Positions 35,590 to 44,476 of a stretch of 61,847 nucleotides of DNA are shown here, piece after piece. Under the pieces are notes generated by a model that saw nothing but the letters and a program-made list of their open reading frames with translations, did not search any database and had not been told where the DNA came from. Positions within the stretch are counted from its first letter, which is position 1. Every line of letters starts with the position of its first letter. The DNA is from Jaenimonas drosophilae (Eukaryota > Euglenozoa > Kinetoplastea > Trypanosomatida > Trypanosomatidae), in the NCBI GenBank assembly GCA_030849065.1, contig JASAON010001571.1, positions 1 to 61,847 on the forward strand, read 5' to 3'. The translations under genes were made by a program, and so were the position numbers.

Positions 35590-36942
35590 TCATCCATCAT
35601 CGTCGCAACCTCCGTCACCTTCTGGAAACAAGAGACGACGGTAGTCGGCGGTGAGTGCGCGCACCATCGCATCATTCAATACGTTGTAGCTGCGGCCATC
35701 CTCATCCAGTGCGCTGGCCATCACCTTCATGCGTGCAGCAACATCCGCATCTGCGCCAAGCAACATGTTGTTGTTGTTGTTGTTGTTGTTCGGCCGCTTG
35801 ACGAGCTCATCCACGCAGGTGAGGAGGCTATGCATAGTTGGGAAAACACGCATCGCGGCAAGAATCTTCATCTCCGAGTAGCTCCACACCTCCATCAACA
35901 TGGAGCGAAACAAGACACGATGATCGGTGGCATCCGCCTTGGTGTTGCAGTCTGGTCGCACACACTCCCACACCGCCGCAGCAGATGCACGTTCATCCTC
36001 CGCACACATGCTCAAGACCTCCGCACGAGATGCTGTTGCTGTTGTTGTTGTTGTTGTTGTTGCGTGAGCCAACATGCCATGCTGTGATAATGATGTTGTT
36101 GTTGTTGTTGCAGTTGTGTGTGGCCGTTGAAGCATCTTCTTCATCATGGAGAGCACACGATCCACGGCCTGTGTTGCATCAATAACACTCTCCACGATGC
36201 CCAGCCGCACACAGCCACCATCATCATTCGTCGTCGCGTGGAGGAGCTCACCACCCCAGGACGCAACCGCTGCAAGAAACAACGCATGCTCACGTGCAGT
36301 CAAGTGTGCTGACGTCGTTGGTGTTGTGGTGGTGCGTGCCACCTCTGCCGCCACTACACGTGGTGCCACAATGATGTGTACGAGTACATGTGATGAGGAT
36401 GTTGTTGTTGTTGTTGTTGTCCTGGGTATGGCTCTCGTTGCGCATGTGGCGATGCGCTGCAGATATCCCATCACGGCTGGCGTTGTATCGTGAGGACTCA
36501 CACCCGGTGGAGGTGCCCCACGATAGGCCAACAGACGCTTCGCCTGACGTACATCCACGAACACAAAGAGTTGTACGTCGTTGTGCTGTTGTGCATCATC
36601 CTTCACAACAACATCTTCAACGCCATCATGTTGTGGTGGTGGTGGTGGTGACGTACCGCTGCGTGCGTAGAGGACCACAGTGTGCGCGATGGGGCAGCGG
36701 CACCGCTCGGCACGAATGTGCTGCCGTCGTACGCTCGACTTAATCTCCTTGCATGCATCGGGAGTACGTTGGAGCTGTTGTTGTTGTTGTTGGTGATCCA
36801 TCTCATCTGTACGTACATCATCATGTTTGTGCCATGAAGGTGGTGGTGATGGCGTTGGTGTGCGGCGGCACTGCACAAGCCGATCAAAGTCTGCGCTGAG
36901 ATCCGCATCAACGTGCACGAAGACCGTTTCTTCTTCTCTCAT
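35590..36942 (-). CDS. Candidate EME1/MMS4-like non-catalytic subunit of the XPF nuclease family
   Basis: The 450-residue protein resembles EME1 in segment order, although the match is weak. It has a first strand TVFVHVDADLS where EME1 has a VVxLDPxL strand, then an RCRCPIAHTVVLYARSG strand corresponding to the CRCxIE...W-Arg region. A VQLFVFVDVRQAKRLL strand/helix and the helix LFLAAVASWGGELLHAT follow. The segment EVWSYSEMKILAAMRVFP recalls the helix-hairpin-helix entry (LNRVSLEMASAVVNAYP in animals). The end LNDAMVRALTADYRRLLFP recalls the terminal IGPxLSRRIY helix. No ERKxxxD nuclease motif is present, as expected for the inactive partner. Low-complexity Thr, Gln, His and Asn runs interrupt it. 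If correct, it would pair with MUS81 at recombination and replication intermediates. It could equally be an unrelated protein. Confidence 0.42.
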   Translation of the reverse strand: MREEETVFVHVDADLSADFDRLVQCRRTPTPSPPPSWHKHDDVRTDEMDHQQQQQQLQRTPDACKEIKSSVRRQHIRAERCRCPIAHTVVLYARSGTSPPPPPQHDGVEDVVVKDDAQQHNDVQLFVFVDVRQAKRLLAYRGAPPPGVSPHDTTPAVMGYLQRIATCATRAIPRTTTTTTTSSSHVLVHIIVAPRVVAAEVARTTTTPTTSAHLTAREHALFLAAVASWGGELLHATTNDDGGCVRLGIVESVIDATQAVDRVLSMMKKMLQRPHTTATTTTTSLSQHGMLAHATTTTTTTATASRAEVLSMCAEDERASAAAVWECVRPDCNTKADATDHRVLFRSMLMEVWSYSEMKILAAMRVFPTMHSLLTCVDELVKRPNNNNNNNNMLLGADADVAARMKVMASALDEDGRSYNVLNDAMVRALTADYRRLLFPEGDGGCDDDG

Positions 36943-37178
36943 CTCTGCATCCCAATGACGATGATGATGTTATGGTTGTTGATGTGGTGAGGTGACGAGA
37001 GGATCTCTCTAGTGATGGCCTACGAAGTGTAGCACAGTCGTGAAGAAGGAGATGAATGAGGTCCGTGAGTGTTTGTGTGTAGAGGTACAAGAGGACTGAC
37101 AACAACAACATCATCATCATCTTCTTCGGAAGTACGTCTTGTGTAGCACAGGCACACAAACAACGCCCATCATCCGAG

Positions 37179-38096
37179 CTACACAACACACCGCTTCACC
37201 AAACGACGGCTGTTGAAGAGGAGCACTCGTACATCGCCAACCTCATCATCACCATCATCATCATTGGCGTGAGCTCGATCACGATGAAGTTGCTCGAGGA
37301 ACTCCGAGTACGTCTGCGTCAGATGATCGCCGGCAACGATCCCAATGACGTGGATGGGCGGATGCACATGTGGTACAGCCACTGATGTTGCCACTGATGT
37401 AGATGGAGGGCGTCGTGTGGCGAGCACGTGCCGCACTGCAAATTGAAGCTGTGTTGTGATGGGGATGAAATCATCCACGCGGAAGCACTCCACCAGCCAA
37501 CGCTCATCATCATCATGATCAATGAGCTCAACGGGCAGTGGATGTCTGCCAAGAAGAGGTGCATCGTCTCCCCACGACGTCAAACACGCCACTCGCACAG
37601 ATGATGATGATGATGATGATGTTGGTGTTGTTGGTGTTGTAGGCATCAATGGACTACGCTCGCGGAGAGCTCCGAGGTATCTCATCCACATGGATGCCCA
37701 ACTAACATCCTGCAACTTTGGCTTCTGCGTGGCCAGCGCACAAAGACGTACAGCAGCATGTGATGATGATGATGCTGATGATGTTGTGGCGGTTGCGTTG
37801 AATGGAGCAGTCATGGCCAGCTCCGCACGAACGCATGGAACAACGCGTTTGAGCACGTGATCGGCGGTGATGCGTCGGCTGCCATCGATATCCACAAGAA
37901 TAGCGCCACTGATGCGTGTGTGAAGTGGGTGCGGCACATCATCCATCACATCATCACCAACAACATCAAGGTTGTGCGTGTGTTCGGATTCATTCGTTGT
38001 TGTGCAGAATCGTGTGGCGATCATCATCTTCCGCAAAGGATGCAGCGACCTCCAACGTCCTTGGCATCTACACGCCGCAGTCAAGTGCCGAAGCAT
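37179..38096 (-). CDS. Probable mitochondrial protein, unrecognised
   Basis: The 305-residue product starts with a basic stretch without acidic residues (MLRHLTAACRCQGRWRSLHP) that fits a mitochondrial presequence. Two apparently folded segments follow, GAILVDIDGSRRITADHVLKR and DERWLVECFRVDDFIPITTQ. IHVIGIVAGDHLTQTYSEFL and VRVLLFNSRRLVKRCVV lie near the end. Ser and Asp runs from ATC/GAT repeats lie between. No family was recognised. The leader is unusual: a two-codon upstream frame ends by overlapping this start codon (see the separate entry). The predicted acceptor is the CACAG at about 38147. Confidence 0.75.
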   Translation of the reverse strand: MLRHLTAACRCQGRWRSLHPLRKMMIATRFCTTTNESEHTHNLDVVGDDVMDDVPHPLHTRISGAILVDIDGSRRITADHVLKRVVPCVRAELAMTAPFNATATTSSASSSSHAAVRLCALATQKPKLQDVSWASMWMRYLGALRERSPLMPTTPTTPTSSSSSSSVRVACLTSWGDDAPLLGRHPLPVELIDHDDDERWLVECFRVDDFIPITTQLQFAVRHVLATRRPPSTSVATSVAVPHVHPPIHVIGIVAGDHLTQTYSEFLEQLHRDRAHANDDDGDDEVGDVRVLLFNSRRLVKRCVV

Positions 38097-38104
38097 TACA
38101 ACAT
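38096..38104 (-). promoter_or_regulatory. Minimal upstream open reading frame overlapping the start codon
   Basis: In the sense strand ATG-TTG-TAA occupies 38104-38096, and its stop shares one base with the main ATG (TAATG). No AG lies between it and the start, so it should be in the mature leader. Such an arrangement permits termination-reinitiation and could set a low translation level. It is the clearest upstream ATG retained in a leader of this window. Confidence 0.55.
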
Positions 38105-38510
38105 TCCACGCAAGACGATGATGATGATGATGATGATGATGATACTGTGGGTGTACGTGAGGGACCCTCTCCTTCTTTCATAACAGCAACAACAACATGG
38201 AGAAGGAGGATGGAGTGAATCAGCATGATCCAATGACATCGAGAGTGAGTGCTCCACAACAACAACAATAACAACATCATTCATCATCATCACGCAACTT
38301 CGCTATTTGTGTTATGAGACAAAACGTAGGAATGTGGCGATGTGCATCATCATCGCGTACGTCTTGTGGTGAGAGCCACACGAATTGAGGTGATGCAGAG
38401 CACAGACGCCACATAATAAGTGTTTGTGTGGTTGCTGCCTCATGATGATGAATATGATGATGAATATGATGGTTTATGATGATGATGATTCGTACGTCAT
38501 CCTCTTATTC
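38097..38510. other. Spacer upstream of the probable mitochondrial gene
   Basis: This 414-base spacer contains a GAT repeat (38117-38142; ATC in the sense strand), a CAA/TAA repeat at 38257-38276 on the plus strand and ATG/GAT repeats at 38443-38490. Apart from the upstream mini-frame nothing is recognised. Confidence 0.5.
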
Positions 38511-39284
38511 CTAGTCAATGATCTGCTCCAGCTCCTCCGCGGTGAGTGGCACCGTGATGCTCGCCACAATCGGCTTCACCACACGCACAAACTCATCCAC
38601 ATCCACGCGAACCTTGCAATCCACGTGGCCCCCACCCAACCAAAAGTAGCTCGGCGAGAGCTTCATCACGACGGAGCTCAGAATGACTGGGACGGATGCA
38701 TCAACGGTGCCAAAAGGTGCCACCGCGCCATGACTGAAGCCCGTGAGACGTTGCGATGTTTCCGGATTCGCGAGACGAAAATTGAACTTCTTTTTGCCCA
38801 TGCCCGGGTTGAGCTCCTTCACCACACGCATCACCATCTCCGCATCGAAGCGCTCCACGTAGGGATACACAATGAGGTAGTAGCGTGCGTTGTTTGGGTC
38901 GTGGCAATCGTCATGCACGCAGTGTGTGTTCTCGAGGAGAATCGTCTTGCACAAGAAGTTGATGGAGGGTGCGCTAAGAATATCGCGACGCCACTGGAGT
39001 GAGCGTTGATAGTAGTCCGATGGCACCCACTGAAAGATGGTGGCGTACATCTCGTGTTGCAAGCACCACGCACGTAAATCAGCCACCTCACGTGTATCCT
39101 GAGAGCATGGTTGGAGAGCTGTGATGGTGAGTGGGTCAGCAACTTGTGCAGGGGCGGATGTTGATGGATGTGCGTTGCTGTTGTTGGTGGTGTTGGTCGT
39201 GGAGATGAGGCGCTGAATCTCGTGCTCGATGGCGGTGTAGCGCGTGGCGAGCGCGGCGAGACGTGCGCTGAGGTTGGCTGACAT
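38511..39284 (-). CDS. YbaK/prolyl-tRNA-editing-type deacylase
   Basis: YbaK/EbsC-family enzymes hydrolyse mischarged aminoacyl-tRNAs, classically Cys-tRNA(Pro). The 257-residue product has an N-terminal helical region (residues 1-30) and then the domain over about residues 70-250. It contains INFLCKTILLE (the conserved Lys strand), ARYYLIVYPYVERFDAE, GMGKKKFNFRLANPETSQRL, the signature TGFSHGAVAPFG, VPVILSSVVMKL, and WLGGGHVDCKVRVDVDEFVR at the end. Free-standing copies of this architecture, with an extra N-terminal region, are known in kinetoplastids. The substrate cannot be read from the sequence. The start is the first ATG after a textbook acceptor. Upstream in-frame codons are leader. 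Aspartyl-tRNA synthetase lies next to it. Confidence 0.9.
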   Translation of the reverse strand: MSANLSARLAALATRYTAIEHEIQRLISTTNTTNNSNAHPSTSAPAQVADPLTITALQPCSQDTREVADLRAWCLQHEMYATIFQWVPSDYYQRSLQWRRDILSAPSINFLCKTILLENTHCVHDDCHDPNNARYYLIVYPYVERFDAEMVMRVVKELNPGMGKKKFNFRLANPETSQRLTGFSHGAVAPFGTVDASVPVILSSVVMKLSPSYFWLGGGHVDCKVRVDVDEFVRVVKPIVASITVPLTAEELEQIID

Positions 39285-39331
39285 GAGCGATGATGTGGGA
39301 TCACTGTGTGTGTGTGTGTGTGCGTGTGGAG

Positions 39332-39362
39332 CTGCACAGAAGAAGAAAGAAGAAGAGGAGCA
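39332..39362 (-). promoter_or_regulatory. Predicted trans-splice acceptor of the YbaK-like gene
   Basis: The clearest acceptor of the window. The sense-strand tract CTCCTCTTCTTCTTTCTTCT (39341-39362) runs into TGTGCAG with AG at 39332-39333. The leader of 47 bases contains a CA repeat and no ATG. Confidence 0.8.
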
Positions 39363-39566
39363 CGCATTCATTCGATACCACAAAACCAGCATGTGCGTAT
39401 CACACTACATCCCAACATGCATGTTCGTCTCACGCACATGTGTGGTGATGATTCCTCACCAACAAACGTCTTTGTGTGTGTGTGTGAGGGTGAGTGGAGA
39501 GAGGAGGGAGGGATAAGAAGTTTGGTACTCCATCCATGTACGTACGTACATGCATGCCATGGTGTT

Positions 39567-41363
39567 TCACGGACGAAGACGTTTTGGATCGCGTGGAAAC
39601 ATTGAAACGTTACGAATGTCCGGCGCACCAACCAAAAACTGAACGATGCGATCAAGACCGAGGCCAAAACCACCGTGCGGCCACGCGCCGTACTCAAAGG
39701 CGCGCAAATAATCCGCCACCGATGATGGCTCCAGGTTGAGCTCACGCATGCGCTCTTCAAGCATCGTACGGCTCGCGAGACGTTGTGCCCCGCTGCAAAT
39801 CTCCTCGCCACGCAGAAAGAGATCAAAACCACGACAGCGACGACGACGTTGTTGCTGACGTACATCATCATCACCATCATCACCACTTGGCATCGTGTAG
39901 AAGGGTCGTGATGAGAGTGGGAATTGATCCATCATGAAAACATCAACGCCGTAGCGCTGCTTCACGAGATGGCCCAAACGCCGCTCATCGGGCAACGTGA
40001 GATCCTCCATCTCCTCCGTCATCGTTGCACCTCCTCCTTCGGCTCGGAGCAGCGCAACGGCTGAATCAAAGGTCAGACGTAGCACCCGTGGTGAGGTGGG
40101 CGTCAAGCCACGTCCTACACGTGCTCCATATGCATCAATGTTGTTGTTGTTATTGTTGTTGTTGTTGTTCTTCTCCACTGTGGCTGCATCAATGTCTGTG
40201 CTGATGCCAAATCGTGCAATGACCTCCTCCGACAACTCCGCCACAATGGGCGATGGAGCTTCGCCACCATCATGCGCCAGTTCTGCACGTACCACGTCGA
40301 GCAACCTCTGCACGCGACTCTTCTTGCCGTTGTTGTTGTTGCTCTCATCCTCATTCTGTTGGATGCGTGCGATCATGCCACACATGATGTGTTCCAGCAC
40401 ATCCATCACCTCAACATAGTCTCGCTCCACCACCATCTCGCCATCAACGCCAACAAACTCCGTCAGGTGGCGGTGCGTTAAGCTCTTTTCCGCACGAAAT
40501 ACCGGCGCGATCTCAAAGACACGTGGAACATCACCCATGATCATCATTTGCTTGTATAACTGTGGTGATTGTGCCAAGCATGCGTCGTGGCCAAAGTACT
40601 TCACGGCAAAGACGGCACTTCCTGCACCTTCCGACGATGCGGAAATGAGCTTCGGTGTATGAATCTCAACAAAGCGCAGCGCGAGGAGCTCCTCACGCAA
40701 TCGTTGGGTGATGCAGGAGCGTAGCTCAACCATGGCCGCCATGAATGTGGTGCGCAGATCCATGACGCGATGATCCAGACGGGTGTCTAGCTTCGTTTGG
40801 CGGTCAGCGAGCGGAAATGGCAGAGGTGTGGCGGCGGTACTCATCACCTCCAACGAGGTGGCGTGCATCTCCACCCACGCACAACGCGTGGAGGTGATGG
40901 GTTGTGTGGTGGTGTGCAACGTGCCGGTGAAGATGACGACGGATTCGGGGGTGATACTTCGTGCGGCGGTGGCGGCCAACGCACCGCTACACACAACTTG
41001 AATGGAGGTGTGTTGAGGAGGTTGGCGGAGATGGAGGAAGGTGAGCTTCCCACCACGTTTGCGGATGCGCTCTACGCGTCCACGTACACGCACCTCATGT
41101 GTTGGTACCAACAATGATGATGATGGTGGTGATGATGATGATGATGATGCAGCTTCTTCATCATGAAGAAGTGTGGTGAGATCAAATAAGCCACCCGGAT
41201 GATGGGTGCCAACTGATGGGGGAGTGCTGGAGGAGCACCAACGTTGTGCAGAGGCGATGATGCGATGCGCATCGTGCATCTGTCTTGGCGATGTGATTGT
41301 GAAGAAGGATGGCACGCCACACAGACGCCGAAGGGCGTACCTGCTGGAGATGGCGTTGCGCAT
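39567..41363 (-). CDS. AspRS: Aspartyl-tRNA synthetase, archaeal/eukaryotic type, probably mitochondrial
   Basis: This enzyme charges tRNA(Asp). The 598-residue product has an OB-fold anticodon domain (residues 90-175, VRVRGRVERIRKRGGKLTFL) and a class II core. Motif 1 lies at 222-245 (LRFVEIHTPKLISASSEGAG). QSPQLYKQM is at 265-273. Motif 2 lies at 281-310 (FEIAPVFRAEKSLTHRHLTE). FDLFLRGEEICSGAQR is at 513-528 and motif 3 at 563-590 (GGFGLGLDRIVQFL, then NVSMFPRDPKRL). The bacterial GAD insertion is absent. The first 50 residues are basic and Ser/Arg-rich, as in a mitochondrial targeting sequence. Trypanosomes are known to carry two AspRS genes, one mitochondrial, and this may be that copy. 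Asn runs occupy non-catalytic loops at about 342-345 and 399-408. Confidence 0.94.
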   Translation of the reverse strand: MRNAISSRYALRRLCGVPSFFTITSPRQMHDAHRIIASAQRWCSSSTPPSVGTHHPGGLFDLTTLLHDEEAASSSSSSPPSSSLLVPTHEVRVRGRVERIRKRGGKLTFLHLRQPPQHTSIQVVCSGALAATAARSITPESVVIFTGTLHTTTQPITSTRCAWVEMHATSLEVMSTAATPLPFPLADRQTKLDTRLDHRVMDLRTTFMAAMVELRSCITQRLREELLALRFVEIHTPKLISASSEGAGSAVFAVKYFGHDACLAQSPQLYKQMMIMGDVPRVFEIAPVFRAEKSLTHRHLTEFVGVDGEMVVERDYVEVMDVLEHIMCGMIARIQQNEDESNNNNGKKSRVQRLLDVVRAELAHDGGEAPSPIVAELSEEVIARFGISTDIDAATVEKNNNNNNNNNNIDAYGARVGRGLTPTSPRVLRLTFDSAVALLRAEGGGATMTEEMEDLTLPDERRLGHLVKQRYGVDVFMMDQFPLSSRPFYTMPSGDDGDDDVRQQQRRRRCRGFDLFLRGEEICSGAQRLASRTMLEERMRELNLEPSSVADYLRAFEYGAWPHGGFGLGLDRIVQFLVGAPDIRNVSMFPRDPKRLRP

Positions 41364-41437
41364 ACCTGTTGTTGTAGATGCACGACGGTGCAGAAACGAT
41401 AGGATGTGGTGGTCAGGCCTCGGCTCTCTCACAGCTG

Positions 41438-41462
41438 CTACACAACAAGAACAAGGAAGAGA
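41438..41462 (-). promoter_or_regulatory. Predicted trans-splice acceptor of AspRS
   Basis: The sense-strand tract TCCTCTCTTCCTTGTTCTTG (41440-41462) is followed by TTGTGTAG (AG at 41438-41439). The 74-base leader has no ATG, although the reading frame stays open through it. Confidence 0.7.
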
Positions 41463-41641
41463 GGATGATGATGATGATGATGATGATGAGTATCAGCATT
41501 CATGGAACGCTACTTACATCTTCAGCGCGCACAGCAAAGATGAGTTGAGCTCCCAAGAAGAAGGAAGAACGAGCGTGTGGGAGTGGGTTAAGGGTGTGGT
41601 GGTGAAGATACATCACACGCAGTCCACGGCTACTTCCGAAC

Positions 41642-41688
41642 ATATATATATATATATATATAAAGACAACAACAACAACAACAACAAA
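41642..41688. repeat. (TA)n followed by (AAC)n microsatellites
   Basis: About ten TA units followed closely by an AAC-type repeat on the plus strand. In the transcribed sense the second block is GTT, an orientation not seen as a long run inside any gene here. Confidence 0.9.
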
Positions 41689-41904
41689 AAGCAGCAACAT
41701 CCATCGTCATGATGATGAATATATAGGTCTTCATTTAAACACACACATACCATGAATGAAGCAAGAAGAAGAAGAAGAAAAAACGTACAAGCATCATCAT
41801 CATTTACGACGGTTGGCAAGACAACAAAAAGACAGCGACGCACATGCAACAACACAACACACGCACACACTCACACACGTTTGGTGATGTTGTGCCACAG
41901 CATC

Positions 41905-43524
41905 TCACCCATGCACCGTCGTCTGTCCGCACACTTCTTCTGGTAGCACCCGAAGCGTGGCGATGATGTTGGCAAGATGCTGAGCCCACCGTTGGCACTC
42001 ACTCCCCGCCCACCCACGGAGCATCCGGCCTCCATCCACGCCAACTGTGCCACCTGCCGCCTTGTGCGTGGCACTACGTTGAACCGCCAAGCGGCACTCC
42101 GCGCGGAGTTGCAACAGCGCCACCTCGAAACCGCCCAATGCGTTGCGCACACGTGATGCCGACGATGCACGTTCGTCAGCGACCTTCATCATCACGGAAG
42201 TGTTGTTGGGCTCCTCCACGATGCAACGCGCCACCATCACCACCACCTCCGTTGTACGTCGCAGCAGATCCACGATCATGGCCAACACGGGTGTGATGAG
42301 GCCCTCGGCCGGCTCACGCTCCAGCACCAACTCACCGAAAGCCTCAAAGCGCGCGGCAGTACTCTTCAGTGTACCGTGTGTAGATGTAGGACGAACAACA
42401 CTGGACTGAGGGGCGATGGAGCTCACCATGTTGTTGTTGTTGTTGTTGGATGTATCCTCGGCTTCATCACCCTCACCAACCACAACGCCATCATCATCAT
42501 CATGATTGTTGTTGTTGTGGGCCTCCGTCTCGGCCACCAACTTTGGTTGTACGTTGGCGACGAACACGTGAAGAAGATCGCGAAAATGAGAGGTGAGGGT
42601 GGCCAGTGGGCCAGATGCGTTCATGCGTGTGGCGATGGAGGCCATGCGCTCCACCGATTGCAGCATTGCGTTGATGCGCACGTGGTTGGTGGGCGGCATC
42701 ACCTCCACGCGGCGCTGGCCCGCCACCGCAGAGTCGCTCACGCCGCTCATTCGCTGACCCGCCACTCCACCAAAACGAAGGCCGTTTTCATAGCGTTGTG
42801 CGGCGTAGATGGCGAGCACATCACCCGCGTAGAGCAGCCGTTGCCTCCATCGTTGCCCATCCTCATCCTCATCTTCTCCACCACGAAGAAATACATGACC
42901 GAGATGATTCTGCATGCGATAAAAGTAGGCCCCCACACGTGCACGTACCTCGAGCCAGAGAAGAAAGCTCGCCAACATCTGCAATCCGCGGAGGTGTTGC
43001 TGCGATGGGGAGAGAAGAGGTGCCGGTGAGGTGGGGCTGATGCCAGCAGAGCTGCTTGATGCGCCGGCCTGGGTGGAGCGTATAGAACCCATCTCGGGGA
43101 GGTACGGCGTGCATAGTTGCTGCACCTGCTGAACGGCTTGATGTACTGGCCGAAAGAGGCAGGTGCTCATCACCTCCATCGATGGCCGGGCGTGGGTCTC
43201 GGCGAAGGTGAGAACGTTGTTGTGGTGGTGCAGCGCCTCGCGGAGCTGCGCAGCGGCTTGGCGTACCACAACAGCCACATCTTCCTCTAACATGGATGGC
43301 CGCGCAGCCTCCACCACCACATCATCAAAGGCTCGTACCACGTCAGCCAATGATTGCCGCGGCAGATTGTGCAACGGCACGCCGCCACGGAGGACGTTGA
43401 GGGGGAATGGCGCCATGGGCCGCGTCGCACGTTGGCTGCGGAAAGTTGGTGATGCAGAGCTCACCTCCTGTTGCTGCTGCGTACGTGGTACACTAGCGGC
43501 AGACGACGAGCCAGCCTCCGTCAT
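41905..43524 (-). CDS. Helical protein resembling the N-terminal domain of cyclase-associated protein (CAP)
   Basis: CAP/Srv2 recycles cofilin-actin. Residues 58-253 of this 539-residue protein follow the CAP N-terminal helical domain in order. RAFDDVVVEAA corresponds to the AFDSLLAGPV helix. VLTFAETHARPSMEVMSTCL corresponds to the LxxASxxxxP...LSxLLxPI stretch. QHLRGLQMLASFLLWLEV corresponds to FNHLSAVSESIQALGWV. WRQRLLYAGDVLAIYAAQRY and ENGLRF match WVKxxLxxxxxLxxYIKxxHxTGLxW. The second half (residues 285-530) may be a degenerate second copy, with FEAFGELVLE at about 393. The CAP C-terminal beta-helix is absent. Asn and Asp runs separate the halves. The similarity is by eye only. The start follows an acceptor at 43639-43640. 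Confidence 0.45.
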   Translation of the reverse strand: MTEAGSSSAASVPRTQQQQEVSSASPTFRSQRATRPMAPFPLNVLRGGVPLHNLPRQSLADVVRAFDDVVVEAARPSMLEEDVAVVVRQAAAQLREALHHHNNVLTFAETHARPSMEVMSTCLFRPVHQAVQQVQQLCTPYLPEMGSIRSTQAGASSSSAGISPTSPAPLLSPSQQHLRGLQMLASFLLWLEVRARVGAYFYRMQNHLGHVFLRGGEDEDEDGQRWRQRLLYAGDVLAIYAAQRYENGLRFGGVAGQRMSGVSDSAVAGQRRVEVMPPTNHVRINAMLQSVERMASIATRMNASGPLATLTSHFRDLLHVFVANVQPKLVAETEAHNNNNHDDDDGVVVGEGDEAEDTSNNNNNNMVSSIAPQSSVVRPTSTHGTLKSTAARFEAFGELVLEREPAEGLITPVLAMIVDLLRRTTEVVVMVARCIVEEPNNTSVMMKVADERASSASRVRNALGGFEVALLQLRAECRLAVQRSATHKAAGGTVGVDGGRMLRGWAGSECQRWAQHLANIIATLRVLPEEVCGQTTVHG

Positions 43525-43638
43525 GGTGTGTTGAGATGATGGCGATACGCAAAAAGTGGAGCAACGTGAATGAATCTTGTGTGTGTGTGTGTGTGTTGTG
43601 TGCGTAGTATTTTCTCTTTTTTTTTGTAAGTGGTAGCA

Positions 43639-43665
43639 CTGACGTGCAGAAAATGAAGGAGAAGT
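43639..43665 (-). promoter_or_regulatory. Predicted trans-splice acceptor of the CAP-like gene
   Basis: The sense tract CTTCTCCTTCATTTTCTG is followed by CACGTCAG, AG at 43639-43640. The 114-base leader has no ATG. Confidence 0.6.
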
Positions 43666-44211
43666 ATTGTGTGTGTGCGTGTGTGGTGGTGGTGGTGCAT
43701 GGCACACCATGATCCTTGTGTTTAAGTGTGCAGCACACCAAAACATGCATCTACACCCACCACAGAAGGTGTGTGTGTGTGTGCGCGCGTGTGTGTGCGT
43801 TTTCGTTTCTTTGTACAGAAGAACACCAAAACAAGAAATGTTGGCCCCCACAAAAACAGTGAGGTATTCTAGCGCACGTACGTTGCCCACCAATCAGATG
43901 TGGGAGTGGGGGGAAGGAGTGAGTGGCAAGAATGAGCCAGCTACTCTACACGGGTCCGAGCTCGCCACCCACACCACCTCATCCCTACTTCACCGTCCTT
44001 GGTCGCAAATGAAGAAGATAAACGCCTTGTTGAAGAGAAGAACGTAGCTTTGGGGGGGAGTTGCCGAACGTGGCACGAAACAAGGAGGTTGTTCTAGTGG
44101 CACAACCATCCCACTCCCACGCCCTCTGTCTTTCTCTTCACTCTCACCACGTTCACTTCCATAGTACAGGTACAGGTACAGAATAGATTGTGTGTGCTTG
44201 TGTATGTAGGT

Positions 44212-44250
44212 GTAGTAGTAGTAGTGGTAGTAGTAGTAGTAGTAGTAGTA
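44212..44250. repeat. (TAG)n microsatellite
   Basis: About twelve TAG units with one GTGG interruption. In the transcribed sense the unit reads CTA. Confidence 0.9.
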
Positions 44251-44476
44251 AGTATGTCAGTGGCAAGGTGAAGTTGGCAAATGTATCTAGCACACCAACC
44301 AACCAACCTACCTACAACAACAATCCAAGCCACAACATGGCATCGGCGGTGTGCATCAGAGGCAATGGGAGAGAGATGGGCTGCAGTGGCACCGCATCTC
44401 ATCACTCTAGAGCCACCCATGCGAGAGCACCCTTCGCGTACAACACATGCCTCTACTACCGATTCTCTCACCCCGC

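Larger units (their letters stand above)
41364..41904. other. Spacer upstream of AspRS with TA and AAC repeats
   Basis: This 541-base spacer contains the AspRS leader (41364-41437), an ATG/GAT repeat at 41465-41490, a TA repeat at 41642-41662 directly followed by an AAC repeat (41666-41688), a purine run at 41760-41782 and AC repeats near 41857-41878. No additional gene was recognised. Confidence 0.5.
43525..44476. other. Spacer with TG and TAG microsatellites
   Basis: In this 952-base spacer the leader of the CAP-like gene is ATG-free to 43697 and includes a TG run (43577-43594) and a T-rich run on the plus strand (43611-43626). A TAG repeat lies at 44212-44250. The rest is long 3' flank of the H1-tailed membrane protein gene. 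An open frame at 44094-44654 overlaps that gene out of frame and was not accepted. Confidence 0.5.

Noticed and set aside
39567..41363. Asparaginyl- or lysyl-tRNA synthetase
   Set aside because: The related class IIb enzymes share motifs 2 and 3, but the FRAEKSLTHRHLTEFVGVD motif 2 and the RGEEICSGAQR strand fit eukaryotic AspRS, and the LysRS-specific elements are absent.
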